From UBA7803 sp040219135 (GTDB lineage: Bacteria; Pseudomonadota; Gammaproteobacteria; Pseudomonadales; Azotimanducaceae): a stretch of 64,000 nt of DNA. The notes under the pieces are model-generated. The model searched no databases. It saw only the letters and a program-made list of their open reading frames with translations, and had not been told where the DNA came from. Location of the stretch: assembly GCA_040219135.1 (NCBI GenBank), contig JAVJTA010000013.1, positions 310,001 through 374,000 of the forward strand, given 5' to 3'. Of this stretch, positions 42,283 to 51,179 are shown in pieces. The position numbers and the translations under genes were made by a program. The stretch's first letter is position 1. Each line of letters begins with the position of its first letter.

Positions 42283-43038
42283 GTGCGCGATCTGAACGGC
42301 AAGGTGGCCTGGGTCACCGGCGCGGGCACCGGGATCGGCGAGGCGGCGGCGCTGGCGCTGGCGGCGGCGGGCATGACGGTCGTGCTGTCCGGGCGCCGCC
42401 AGGACAAGCTCGACGCGGTGGCGGCGCGGGCCGGCGCGAAGGCCGAAACGGCGGTCCTCGACGTCGCCGACAAGGCGGCGGTGGCGGCGGTGGCGGCGGG
42501 AATCCTCGAGCGCCACGGGCGTGTCGACGTGCTGGTGAGCAGCGCCGGGCTGAACGTGCAGCAGCGCAACTGGCACGTGCTCACGACCGAGGACTGGGAC
42601 AAGGTCATCCGGGTCGATCTGGACGGGGCATTCTACTGCGCCCACGCCGTGCTGCCGGCGATGATCGAACAGGGTGACGGGCTCATCGTCAATGTTTCGT
42701 CCTGGGCGGGCAGGTACGTTTCCGTGGTCACGGGGCCCGCCTACACGGCGGCCAAGCACGCCATGAACGCGATGAACGAGAGCATCAACATGGAGGCCGG
42801 CCTGCACGGCGTGCGGGCCTGCGCGATCTGCCCGGGCGAGGTGGCCACGCCGATTCTCGACAGCCGGCCGCAGCCGCCCAGCGCCGAGGAGCGCGCGCGC
42901 ATGGTGCAGGCCGAGGATTGCGGCGAGATCGTCGCTTTTCTGGCCCGGCTGCCGGCGCACGTGTGCATCAACGAACTCACCGTGAGCCCGACCTGGAACC
43001 GCGGCTACGTCGGCCAGGCCCAGGCGCTCACGCGCTGA
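42283..43038 (+). CDS. short-chain dehydrogenase/reductase
   Basis: The 251-residue classical SDR has the cofactor loop T12-GAGTGIG (12-19), the catalytic serine in NVSSWAG (about 137-143), and Tyr154-x-x-x-Lys158. The GRRQ after the second strand suggests NADP preference. Start is GTG 42283, preceded by GGGGAGAG, giving the normal N-terminus RDLNGKVAWVTGAG. The substrate is a secondary alcohol or ketone, not further defined. Its stop is 2 bp from the end of the convergent LLM gene. Confidence 0.9.
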   Translation: MRDLNGKVAWVTGAGTGIGEAAALALAAAGMTVVLSGRRQDKLDAVAARAGAKAETAVLDVADKAAVAAVAAGILERHGRVDVLVSSAGLNVQQRNWHVLTTEDWDKVIRVDLDGAFYCAHAVLPAMIEQGDGLIVNVSSWAGRYVSVVTGPAYTAAKHAMNAMNESINMEAGLHGVRACAICPGEVATPILDSRPQPPSAEERARMVQAEDCGEIVAFLARLPAHVCINELTVSPTWNRGYVGQAQALTR

Positions 43039-43040
43039 TC

Positions 43041-43967
43041 TCATCGGTTCAGCGACTTGACCTCGGGGAGCAGGCGCTCGACGAACAGCTTCGTCTGGGC
43101 GATGAAGTCCTCGCCGTCGCTGGCGATGGGGCGGAGCACGAACTTGTGCACGCCGGCGGCATGGAACTCTTGCAGAAGCGCCAGCAGGTCGGCGCTGTCG
43201 CCCACCGCCAGAAAGCCCTCCGGCTCCCGTCCCAGGCGTTTCGCCAGCAGTTTCCGGTAGCCGGCGACGACGGGCTCGTCCGCGCTGCCGAAGCGGAACC
43301 CGAAGCCGGCGCCGAAATGGTCGTCGTCGATGTGCCGACCGAGCTCGGCGGTGCGGGCCTTGATGGCGGTGATCACCGGCGCCACCTGGTCGGGGGATTC
43401 GATCCCGGCCTGCCAGCCGGTGCCCCATCGCGCGGTGCGTTCCACCGCCTGCTGTGCGGATCCGCCGACCCAGAGCGGCAGCGGCTGCTGCAGCGGGCGC
43501 GGCGCGATGCTGGCATCGTCCAGGGTGTAGTACTCGCCGGCGAAGCTCACCGATTCCTCGGACCACAGTCGCGACATGATCTCGAGGCCCTCGTCGGTGC
43601 GTCTGCCGCGCCCCTTGGTCGGCGTGCCGGTCGCAGCGTAGTCGCGGGAGATGGCGCTGCCGACGCCGAACGCCGGCAGCAGGCGGCCGTCCGAGAGGAC
43701 GTCGATGGTGGCGCAGGCCTTGGCGGTAATCACCGGGTCACGCAGCCCCAGGCTCGCCACGTTCATGCCGAATTTGAGACGCCTGGAACCCCCGGCCAGC
43801 GCCGCCATGACGCTCAGGGTTTCCAGGTTCGGATCGCGGCCGATGATGCGGTCGCTCTGCCACAGCGAGTCGACGCCGCCGTTGTCGCACAGGTCCACCC
43901 AGCGCCAGAAGGTGCGCGCGTCGGCGAACGGGAAGTTGGCGATGCCCAATCCGGCGCTGATGGTCAT
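43041..43967 (-). CDS. LLM-class flavin/F420-dependent oxidoreductase
   Basis: The 308-residue luciferase-like protein shows AGLGIANFPFADARTFWRWV, SLWQSDRIIGRDP, KFGMNVASLGLRDPVITAKA and AFGVGSAISRDYAATG. It is the last gene of a minus-strand operon of oligopeptide-type importer genes; its ATG overlaps the stop of the second permease by 4 bp. That placement suggests that it acts on what the importer brings in. Whether the cofactor is FMN or F420 cannot be settled. It is convergent with the SDR gene with a 2-bp gap. Confidence 0.87.
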   Translation of the reverse strand: MTISAGLGIANFPFADARTFWRWVDLCDNGGVDSLWQSDRIIGRDPNLETLSVMAALAGGSRRLKFGMNVASLGLRDPVITAKACATIDVLSDGRLLPAFGVGSAISRDYAATGTPTKGRGRRTDEGLEIMSRLWSEESVSFAGEYYTLDDASIAPRPLQQPLPLWVGGSAQQAVERTARWGTGWQAGIESPDQVAPVITAIKARTAELGRHIDDDHFGAGFGFRFGSADEPVVAGYRKLLAKRLGREPEGFLAVGDSADLLALLQEFHAAGVHKFVLRPIASDGEDFIAQTKLFVERLLPEVKSLNR

Positions 43968-44839
43968 GGTGTGCTCCGCGGTCCGGCAAACGCTGCATTG
44001 TAGGCGCTCCGCGGACCGCGCGGATCGAGTTCATCGCGCAGCCGGTCGCCGAGCATGTTGATGCTCCACACCGTGATCCCCAGCAGCAGCGCCGGGAACA
44101 CCAGGGCCCAGGGCGCCGACTCGAGGGTCTGGGCGCCGTCGGCGATGAGCACCCCCCAGCTGGTGTCCGGTTCCTGAACCCCGAGACCGAGAAAGCTGAT
44201 GAAGCTTTCCGCCAGAATCACCCCGGGCACGGTGAGGGTGACGTACACCAGCGCCGGGCCGGCGACGTTCGGCATCACGTGGCGCGCGACGATGCGAATG
44301 TTCGACGCGCCCATGGCACGGGCGGCATCGACGAAGGCCTCGTTGCGCACGCGCAGGGTCTGGCCGCGGACGATGCGCGCCAGATCGAGCCAGAACACGG
44401 CGCCCAGGCCGACGAACAGCAGGTACGGATTGCGTCCGAACACCACCACCAGCAGGATCACCACCAGCACGAACGGCAAGGCGTAGAGGACGTCGACGAT
44501 GCGCATCATCAGCGTGTCGACGCGTCCACCGAGAAACCCCGCGGCGGCGCCCCAGGGAACGCCGATGAGCACGCTGACGCCGGTGGCGATCACGGCGATG
44601 GACAGGGATACCCGGGCGCCGGCGGCGATGCGGGTGAAGAGATCGCGGCCGATCAGGTCCGTGCCGAACCAGTGGGCGGCGCTCGGGGCGGCCTCCAGGG
44701 CGTCCCAGTCGATCTCGTCCGTGGCCCAGGGCGACAGCAGCGGCCCGAACAGCGCCAGTGCCACGACAGCGAGCAGCAGCGTCGTGCAGATCCGCGCGAG
44801 ACTGCTGCCGAACAGCGCGCGAGCGACGGCAGCGCCCAT
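43964..44839 (-). CDS. Opp/Dpp-type ABC transporter permease (DppC-like)
   Basis: The 291-residue membrane protein has about six helices. The N-terminal soluble loop shows HWFGTDLIGRDLFTRIAAGARVSLSIA, diagnostic of the DppC/OppC family. The EAA-like loop is EAFVDAARAMGASNIRIVARHVMPN, which contacts the ATPase subunits. It is coupled to the DppB-like gene by TGATG and to the LLM gene by ATGA. The OppD/F-type ATPases are not in the operon and must be supplied elsewhere. ATG 44839 is chosen; the longer frame to 45283 overlaps DppB and is rejected. Confidence 0.9.
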   Translation of the reverse strand: MGAAVARALFGSSLARICTTLLLAVVALALFGPLLSPWATDEIDWDALEAAPSAAHWFGTDLIGRDLFTRIAAGARVSLSIAVIATGVSVLIGVPWGAAAGFLGGRVDTLMMRIVDVLYALPFVLVVILLVVVFGRNPYLLFVGLGAVFWLDLARIVRGQTLRVRNEAFVDAARAMGASNIRIVARHVMPNVAGPALVYVTLTVPGVILAESFISFLGLGVQEPDTSWGVLIADGAQTLESAPWALVFPALLLGITVWSINMLGDRLRDELDPRGPRSAYNAAFAGPRSTP

Positions 44840-45807
44840 CAGGCGTCCAGACGGATGCGCGGGTCGAGGCGCGCGTAGCTGAGGTCGACCAGCAGATTGA
44901 ACAGCAGGATCAACGCCGCGTAGACCACCACCACGCCCATCACCAGGGTGTAGTCGCGGTTCAGCGCGCCCTGGACGAAGTAGCGGCCGATACCGGGCAG
45001 CTCGAACACCTGCTCGATCACCACCGAGCCGGTGAGGAGCGCCGCCGCCGCGGGGCCGAGAAACGACACCACGGGCAGCAGCGCCAGCGGCAGGACGTGG
45101 CGGCGCAGGATGCGCAGGGCGGGCAGCCCTTTGGCCCGGGCCGTGCGCACGTGGGCTTCGCTCATCGTTTCGGCCACGCTGCCCCGGGTGAGCCGGGCGA
45201 TGGCGGCGACGAAAGGCAGCGCCAGGGCGACAGGCGGCAGCACGTAGTGGGCGGCACTGCCGGTGCCGCCTGCGGGCAGCCACCCCAACAGGACCGCAAA
45301 CACCAGCACGGCCACCGGCGCCACCACGATGGCCGGGAGCGCCAGACCGAGTCCGCTCAGGCCCATGAGCAGTCGATCGACGGAACCGCCGGCTCGGGTT
45401 CCCGCCGCGGTACCGATCGCGACGCCGAACCCGGCTGCGAGCAGCAGGGCGAGACCGCCGACGGTCAGGCTGACCGGCGCGCCGCCGGCGACCAGCTCGT
45501 TTACGGTGAAATCCTTCTGCCTGAACGAGGGGCCGAGATCACCCTGCACCAGCATGCCGAGGTAGCGCAGATACTGCAGCGGCAGCGGTTCGTCGAGGTG
45601 GTAGGCGGCGCGCAGATTGGCTTCCACCTCAGGCGGCAGCCGACGCTCGCCGTCGAAAGGCCCACCGGGCGCCAGACGCATCAGGAAGAACACGGCGCTG
45701 ACGATCACCCAGAACGTGAGCAGCGACCAGCCGAGCCGGCGCAGCAGGAATCGGCCCCGGCTGCGTCGTGGCCCGATGCTGGCTGGCGCCGCGGCGGGCG
45801 TTGTCAC
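44839..45807 (-). CDS. Opp/Dpp-type ABC transporter permease (DppB-like)
   Basis: The 322-residue permease has an N-terminal helix (LLTFWVIVSAVFFLMRLAPGGPF), typical DppB Asn/Asp-rich loops, and the EAA motif as EAHVRTARAKGLPALRILRRHVLP. The AlaProGlyGly start block and the ELPGIGRYFVQGALNRDY segment match OppB/DppB. It starts with GTG 45807, overlapping the substrate-binding gene stop by 4 bp (GTGA). It builds the membrane pore with the DppC-like protein. Confidence 0.9.
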   Translation of the reverse strand: MTTPAAAPASIGPRRSRGRFLLRRLGWSLLTFWVIVSAVFFLMRLAPGGPFDGERRLPPEVEANLRAAYHLDEPLPLQYLRYLGMLVQGDLGPSFRQKDFTVNELVAGGAPVSLTVGGLALLLAAGFGVAIGTAAGTRAGGSVDRLLMGLSGLGLALPAIVVAPVAVLVFAVLLGWLPAGGTGSAAHYVLPPVALALPFVAAIARLTRGSVAETMSEAHVRTARAKGLPALRILRRHVLPLALLPVVSFLGPAAAALLTGSVVIEQVFELPGIGRYFVQGALNRDYTLVMGVVVVYAALILLFNLLVDLSYARLDPRIRLDA

Positions 45808-47381
45808 CGCCAGTACAGGAACCGCGCCGGATGCGCGTCGCGCGGGTTCTCGTGCCAGCCGCCCAGGGCCGGACTCACCAGCCGCCGGACCATGACCGAG
45901 TACAGCGGCACCGCCGGATAGTCGGCGATGCCGATGGCCTCGGCTTCACGTAGAACCGCGTTGCGGCGTTCCAGATCGGCGATCTCCGCCGCCGCCGCCA
46001 TGTGCGCGTCGAAGCGCCTGCTGGCAAAGGCGCCGTAGTTGACGTCACCGGTGTCCGACTTCCACAGCCCGAGATAGTGCTCAGGATTGCTCTCTCCGAA
46101 CCAGCCGGCCATGGCGACCGCGAAATTGCCCTGGCGCAGGTCGCTGAAGTGGGCCTTCAGCTCCGCCTGGTGCAGGCGGGTGCGCACGCCGATGTCGTTC
46201 CAGAACGCGGCGATCGCCAGATTGCTGCGTTTCGTCTCGGTCCCGCTGACGTAGCGCAGCGTGACCTGGAGCGGGTTGTCCCGGCCGTAGCCCGCGGCGG
46301 CGAGCAGTTCCCTCGCCCGGGCGAGCCGCTCGCGGCGCGGCAGGTCCGCGGCCGGTTCCGCGACCGGCTGATAGTTCGTCACCAGCGCCGGCACGAAGCT
46401 CGGGCTCGGCAGGTGGCCGGCGCGCTGCACCTTGTCGGTCAGGGTGCTGCGGTCGACGGCGAGGGCGAGGGCTTCGCGCACGCGGGCGTCGTCGAAGGGG
46501 GCGTGCCGGGTGTTGAACACCAGGTACATGATCGACAGCAGCGGCGACAGACGCAGATCGTCGGCCAGGTCGCGGCGGGCACTGGGCAGTTCGCCGGCGG
46601 GAAAACTGCTGATGGCGTGCACTTCGCCGGCGCGGTAGCGGTTGTAGGCCGCCTGTTCGTTGCTCAAAGGCTGGTAGATCACCCGCGCGATTGCCGCCGC
46701 GTCGAGCCCGGGTGTGGCGAAGTGTGGATTGCGGGCCAGCACCACGGCCGCCTGGGGCTGCCAGTCCTCGAGCACGTAGGCGCCGTTGGAAACCCAGTGT
46801 TCCGGTTTCACCCAGGCGTCGCCGTAGCGCTCGACGACGTGTCGGGGTACGGGATAGGCGGTGGGATAGAGCAGGCGCTCCGGCAGGTACGGGTAGGGCT
46901 TTTCCAGGGTCAGCACCAGGGTGCGCGCATCGGCGGCGTGGGCACCGAGCGCCGCGGCCGGCTGCCGACCCGCGTTCACCGCCTCGGCGTTGGCCAGCGG
47001 GTACATGAAATAGGCCAGGCTTGCCGCCGTTTCCGGCGCCAGCAGGCGCTGGTAGGCGTAGACGAAGTCGGCGGCCGTGAGCGGCGCGCCGTCGGACCAG
47101 CGCGCGCCCTCGCGCAGGGTGAAGGTCCAGGTCAGACCGTCGTCGCTGACCGACCAGGATTCCGCTGCGCCGGGCACGATGTTCGCGTGCTCGTCGAAGG
47201 TGGTCAGGCCGAGAAACAGATCGGCCAGAATGGTCTCCTCGAGACGCAGGTTGTAGCGCTGCGGGTCCAGGGTCTCCGGTTCGCCCGGGTTGCCGAGGAG
47301 CAGCGTCGCTGGTGGCTTCTGCGCCGCCGCCGGCCATGCCGGTCCGAACAGCATGGCCGGCGCCAGGAGCAGGGCCAGCAA
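45804..47381 (-). CDS. Opp/Dpp-type substrate-binding protein
   Basis: The protein is about 525 residues in the extended SBP family 5, with LLLGNPGEPETLDPQRYNLRLEETI at the start of the mature domain. The sugar/peptide-binding pattern is SWSVSDDGLTWTFTLREGARWSDGAPLTAADFVYAYQRLL, followed by the C-terminal lobe AMAGWFGESNPEHYLGLW. It would deliver peptides, nickel chelates or other polar solutes. The coordinate uses TTG 47381; upstream in-frame codons encode an arginine-rich stretch that fits the n-region of the signal peptide, so the real start may be a little further upstream without a canonical codon. It is divergent from the PRISE-like gene. Confidence 0.87.
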   Translation of the reverse strand: MLALLLAPAMLFGPAWPAAAQKPPATLLLGNPGEPETLDPQRYNLRLEETILADLFLGLTTFDEHANIVPGAAESWSVSDDGLTWTFTLREGARWSDGAPLTAADFVYAYQRLLAPETAASLAYFMYPLANAEAVNAGRQPAAALGAHAADARTLVLTLEKPYPYLPERLLYPTAYPVPRHVVERYGDAWVKPEHWVSNGAYVLEDWQPQAAVVLARNPHFATPGLDAAAIARVIYQPLSNEQAAYNRYRAGEVHAISSFPAGELPSARRDLADDLRLSPLLSIMYLVFNTRHAPFDDARVREALALAVDRSTLTDKVQRAGHLPSPSFVPALVTNYQPVAEPAADLPRRERLARARELLAAAGYGRDNPLQVTLRYVSGTETKRSNLAIAAFWNDIGVRTRLHQAELKAHFSDLRQGNFAVAMAGWFGESNPEHYLGLWKSDTGDVNYGAFASRRFDAHMAAAAEIADLERRNAVLREAEAIGIADYPAVPLYSVMVRRLVSPALGGWHENPRDAHPARFLYWR

Positions 47382-47563
47382 CGCGCGGGCGATCGCGCGG
47401 TTCGGCCGGCGTACGCCACGGAGGCCGGTCGTCGCGGTGAAGTGAGCGTCTATGGTCAGCGCCTCGCGACCGTGATCTGGCGGTCACGATACTGAAAGCC
47501 GCTGTGCGGAGCAAAGCGGCCGCGGCCGTTGCCGGCGCGGCGCCGGCGCCGGACAATGGCGCC

Positions 47564-48643
47564 ATGTCGTCTCGCAAGTACCTGGTGCTCGGCGCGCTCG
47601 GCCTCGTGGGTCGGGCGGTGCTGCGTGCGCTCGAGCGGCGCGGCGACGAGGTGATCGCGATCAGTCGTCGGCAGCCGGACTCGTCGGGCACGGCGCGGTT
47701 CGTCAGCCTCGATCTCACCGATCGCGATGCCTGCGCCGCCACCTTCGGTCGGGCCGAGTTCGCCGACGTCAGCCACGTGGTGTACGCGGCGCTCCACGAG
47801 AAGCCGGAACTCATTGCCGGCTGGCGCGACCCCGAGCAGATCCGGATCAACACGGAGATGCTCCGCAACGTGCTGGATTTCGTGGAGCCGCTGGAGCACC
47901 TTGCGCTGCTGCAGGGCACCAAGGCCTACGGGGCCCACATCGCGCCGATGAAGCTCCCGGGTAAGGAGACCGACCCCCGCCATCCCGGCGACAACTTCTA
48001 CTGGACCCAGGAAGACCTGGTGCGGGAGCGCTCGGCCTCCGGCGGCTGGGCGTTCAGCGTGTTCCGGCCTCAGGTGGTGTGCGGCGATGCCGTGGGCAGC
48101 CCGATGAATCTGGTGGCCGCTCTCGGGGTCTATGCCAGCATCAGCCGCGCGCTCGGCGAGCCGCTGAGGTTTCCCGGCGGCGCCGGTGTGCTCACTGAGG
48201 CCACGGACGCGGATCTGCTGGCGGATGCCATCGTCTGGACCGGCGGCGAGCCGGCCTGTGGCGGCGAGACCCTCAACGTCACCAACGGCGACGTGCTCGA
48301 GTGGCACGGCGTGTGGCCAACGGTTGCGCGGGTCTTCGGCATGCCGGCGGGAGAACCGACGCCCCGGCGGCTCGCCGTCGAGATGCCGCGCCACGGCGCG
48401 CTCTGGGACCGGCTGGTTGCCGACCATGGGCTGCGACCGTGGACCATGGATCAGCTGATCGGCAGCTCCTGGCAGTTCGCCGACGCGGTGTTCGGGTTCG
48501 GCGCCGAACGCAATCCGGGCGCGGTGACGCTGCTCAGCACGATCCGCATCCGGCAGCTCGGCTTTCACGACTGTGTCGACACCGAGCGGATGCTCGAGCG
48601 TCAGCTGTCGAACCTGCAGGCGCGGCGCATTCTGCCGCGGTAG
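47564..48643 (+). CDS. PRISE-like SDR (progesterone 5-beta-reductase/iridoid-synthase type)
   Basis: The 359-residue atypical SDR has the glycine motif GALGLVGR, a catalytic Lys120 in LLQGTKAYG and the Tyr146 block NFYWTQEDLV. These replace the classical YxxxK and match the PRISE family, which reduces the C=C bond of enals/enones and carries NADPH. The RPQVVCGDAVGSPMN block is also typical. The genuine start is ATG 47564; the frame from 47504 adds an Ala/Pro-rich stretch. It is convergent with MarC, 13 bp apart. An enone reductase next to F420-linked reductases may reflect work on unsaturated ketones, but that is inference. Confidence 0.85.
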   Translation: MSSRKYLVLGALGLVGRAVLRALERRGDEVIAISRRQPDSSGTARFVSLDLTDRDACAATFGRAEFADVSHVVYAALHEKPELIAGWRDPEQIRINTEMLRNVLDFVEPLEHLALLQGTKAYGAHIAPMKLPGKETDPRHPGDNFYWTQEDLVRERSASGGWAFSVFRPQVVCGDAVGSPMNLVAALGVYASISRALGEPLRFPGGAGVLTEATDADLLADAIVWTGGEPACGGETLNVTNGDVLEWHGVWPTVARVFGMPAGEPTPRRLAVEMPRHGALWDRLVADHGLRPWTMDQLIGSSWQFADAVFGFGAERNPGAVTLLSTIRIRQLGFHDCVDTERMLERQLSNLQARRILPR

Positions 48644-48656
48644 GGCAGGGGTGAAA

Positions 48657-49295
48657 CTACGCGGCCCCGAGGGCCGGGAACAGCCCACGCACACCGTTGG
48701 CGATGAACTCCACCGCGATGGCGGACAGAATCAGTCCCATGATCCGGGTGAACACGTTGATGCCGGTCGCGCTGATGCGCCGCGTGATCCACGGCGAGAG
48801 CTGCAGCACGCCCCAGACGGCGGCGCCCAGAACGACGATGCCCGCCGCGGTGATCGCGTAGTGCGCGACGCCGCTGCCCTTGTGCGCGGCGAGAATGACG
48901 GTGCTTATTGCGCCTGGACCCGCCAGCAGCGGCATCGCCAGCGGCACGATGGCGACGGAAGATCGGTCAACGGACTCGTCCGCCTCCTCGTCGGTCTGTC
49001 TGATCGGGCTGGTTTTCGCGTGGAGCATGGCGATGGCCATCAGCAGAATCAGGATGCCGCCGCCTACCCGGAACGAATCGATGGTGATGCCGAAGAAGCC
49101 GAGGATCTGCTCGCCGAGAAGCAGCGAAACCAGAAGGATGATGACCAGGCTCTCCGCCACGTGATTGATCGTCGCGCGTCGCTCAATCGGACTCTCGGCC
49201 GCCGTCATGCTGATGAACAGGGGCACGGCGCCGAGCGGGTTGACCACCGCGAAGAGGCCGACGAACAGTTTCGTGTACTCGGCATAGTCAAGCAT
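48657..49295 (-). CDS. MarC-family membrane protein
   Basis: The 212-residue protein has about six helices with the MarC pattern: LFVGLFAVVNPLGAVPLFI near the start, a central acidic loop (RQTDEEADESVDRSS) and PLAMPLLAGPGAISTVI. MarC proteins are inner-membrane proteins of unclear function; early ties to antibiotic resistance were not confirmed. It overlaps the end of the TrkA-C-type gene by 8 bp, so they probably form an operon with ion-related neighbours. Confidence 0.88.
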   Translation of the reverse strand: MLDYAEYTKLFVGLFAVVNPLGAVPLFISMTAAESPIERRATINHVAESLVIILLVSLLLGEQILGFFGITIDSFRVGGGILILLMAIAMLHAKTSPIRQTDEEADESVDRSSVAIVPLAMPLLAGPGAISTVILAAHKGSGVAHYAITAAGIVVLGAAVWGVLQLSPWITRRISATGINVFTRIMGLILSAIAVEFIANGVRGLFPALGAA

Positions 49296-49989
49296 GGTGG
49301 GCGAAGCGTTCGACGATCTGATCGAGTCGGCCGTAGATGGTGAGATAGTCGCCGGCGGCGACCGTCGTTTCGGCTCCGGGTATCGGGATCCACTGGTAGC
49401 CCCGTTCGATGCCGAGGACCATCGAGTCGGCGAGAGCGGCGTTGATCTCGGCGAGGTTGCTGCCGACGAACGGCGACTCGGCCGGCAGCTGAATCCGCGA
49501 CACGCCGAAGCCGGTGGAGATGTGCAGCAGCTCGTCGATCGGCAGATCGTTTTCGAACGTCTTGAGCCGCTCGAGACGGGCCTGCACGAACGCTTCCCAG
49601 CGCCGCACCCAGGGCGCGTGCCGGGCCAGGGTGAGGATGATGGCCAGCCCGCCCACCAGCACCAGCGCGTTCAGACCAATACCCATCCCCTCTGCGTTGG
49701 CGAACGACGACGTCGTCGTGACGATGACCGTGACGATTCCGGCGTTGCCCAGAATCATCAGCCAGGAGACGATCCGACGACGTCGCGCGTCGCCTACGAC
49801 CCGTTCCGCCTCGCGCGTGGTGAAGCCGGTACCGCTGAACGCGGAGAGCGCCTGGAACTTGGCTTTCTCGTAGCTCATGCCGGTCATGACCAGAGCGATC
49901 GCGGCGCCGCGGACGATCAGCATCGAGACCAGCACGGTGATCAATGTGGGTGCGAGAAAATAGACGCTGCTCATCGAGCTACTCCGCAT
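49288..49989 (-). CDS. membrane protein with C-terminal TrkA-C domain
   Basis: The 233-residue protein has three to four membrane helices in its N-terminal half, including LITVLVSMLIVRGAAIALVM and IVSWLMILGNAGIVTVIVTTT. A C-terminal TrkA-C-like (RCK_C) domain follows: RIQLPAESPFVGSNLAEINAAL, then AAGDYLTIYGRLDQI. The KAKFQALSAFSGTGFTTRE block resembles the pore-region loop of K+ transporter (TrkH)-like proteins, so ion gating or transport is plausible. Two starts are possible (ATG 49989 or 49974), both with purine-rich sites. The 3' end overlaps the MarC start by 8 bp. Confidence 0.75.
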   Translation of the reverse strand: MRSSSMSSVYFLAPTLITVLVSMLIVRGAAIALVMTGMSYEKAKFQALSAFSGTGFTTREAERVVGDARRRRIVSWLMILGNAGIVTVIVTTTSSFANAEGMGIGLNALVLVGGLAIILTLARHAPWVRRWEAFVQARLERLKTFENDLPIDELLHISTGFGVSRIQLPAESPFVGSNLAEINAALADSMVLGIERGYQWIPIPGAETTVAAGDYLTIYGRLDQIVERFAHHA

Positions 49990-50037
49990 GCAATCCTGGC
50001 GTGACCAGACGCCGCTCCGCGCGAGTGGTTCGGCACA

Positions 50038-51099
50038 CTACAGCCAGCGCTTGTGACGAAAGTAGATCAGCATGGTGGTCATCATCAGCGCGATGATGCC
50101 CATGACGATCAGATAGCCGAACGGCCAGCTCAGCTCGGGCATGCTCCAGGGCCCCGCCGTGCGATCGAAGTTCATACCGTAGACGCCGACCAGGAAGGTC
50201 GGCGGTATGAATATCGTGGCGATGATGGTCAGCACCTTCATGATGTCGTTCATGCGGTTACTGATCACCGACAGGTGCACTTCGATCAGGCTGGTGGCCA
50301 TGTCGCGGAACGTCTCGACCAGGTCGACGGCGCTGACGATGTGATCGTAGGAATCCTGCAGGTACCGGCGCACCAGCTCGGCCTGATCGGAATCGAGTGC
50401 GCGCAGCAGTTCGCTGAGCAGTTCCCGGGTAGCCCAGGTGACCTTGCGCAGTACCAGCATGGTATTGCGCAGCTGGTGGACCTCGCCGAGCAGCGCCTGG
50501 GTCGGGTCGGTGAGAATCTCGTCTTCCAGCGCCTCGAGCCGGTTGCCGAGATCGTCGAGCAACGGAAACAGATGGTCGATGGCGAGATCGATGATGGCGT
50601 ACAGGAGGAAATACACGTCGGCGCGACGCAGATGGCTCTGCGGCTGCTGGAGACGCTTCATGAGGGGCGCGAACAGACCCTGCTCGCCGGCAACGTGACT
50701 GATCAGGGTGTTCCCGGTGACGTAGATGCTGAGCTGCTGGAAGGGGTGTTCTGCGGACGCACCTGGTACGGCGAGCGTGACGAACAGCGCGTCGTCGAAA
50801 AAGTCGACCTTGGGGCGCTGGCCGGAGTTGACGATGTCCTCGAGCACCAGCGGGTCGATATCGAAGGCTGAGCGCAGGCTCTCCAGCACGTCGAGGGATG
50901 GATGCCCGGTGATCCGGACCCAGCGTACGCTGCCGTCGACGGGCTGGCCGAGCTGGCGCGGATCCTCGACCTGGGCGAGGGTATTCGCGGAGTAGTCGAC
51001 TGCTGCAACGCTCGACGATTCGGCCTCGCGCGTGTGCGCGACATCGTAGGTTCCGGGCGACGTGCCCGGTGCGTGATACCTGCGGCGGAGATAGGTCAT
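50038..51099 (-). CDS. corA: CorA-type magnesium transporter
   Basis: The 353-residue protein has an acidic N-terminal cytoplasmic domain and two C-terminal helices. The selectivity motif GMN (about 308-310, VYGMNFD) follows the first helix, and the end is basic (YFRHKRWL). The stalk helix and the STWATRELL-type helix bundle fit CorA. It forms a pentameric Mg2+/Co2+ channel. It lies 48 bp upstream, in transcription order, of the TrkA-C/MarC pair, so the three may share control. It is divergent from the AIM24 gene. Confidence 0.92.
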   Translation of the reverse strand: MTYLRRRYHAPGTSPGTYDVAHTREAESSSVAAVDYSANTLAQVEDPRQLGQPVDGSVRWVRITGHPSLDVLESLRSAFDIDPLVLEDIVNSGQRPKVDFFDDALFVTLAVPGASAEHPFQQLSIYVTGNTLISHVAGEQGLFAPLMKRLQQPQSHLRRADVYFLLYAIIDLAIDHLFPLLDDLGNRLEALEDEILTDPTQALLGEVHQLRNTMLVLRKVTWATRELLSELLRALDSDQAELVRRYLQDSYDHIVSAVDLVETFRDMATSLIEVHLSVISNRMNDIMKVLTIIATIFIPPTFLVGVYGMNFDRTAGPWSMPELSWPFGYLIVMGIIALMMTTMLIYFRHKRWL

Positions 51100-51179
51100 T
51101 TGTGAGCGGCAGGCACATCGGGTCGAATGGATCCGAATGAGGTTAGCATCGGCATGTCGGGATATCGAGGACTCGCGCC

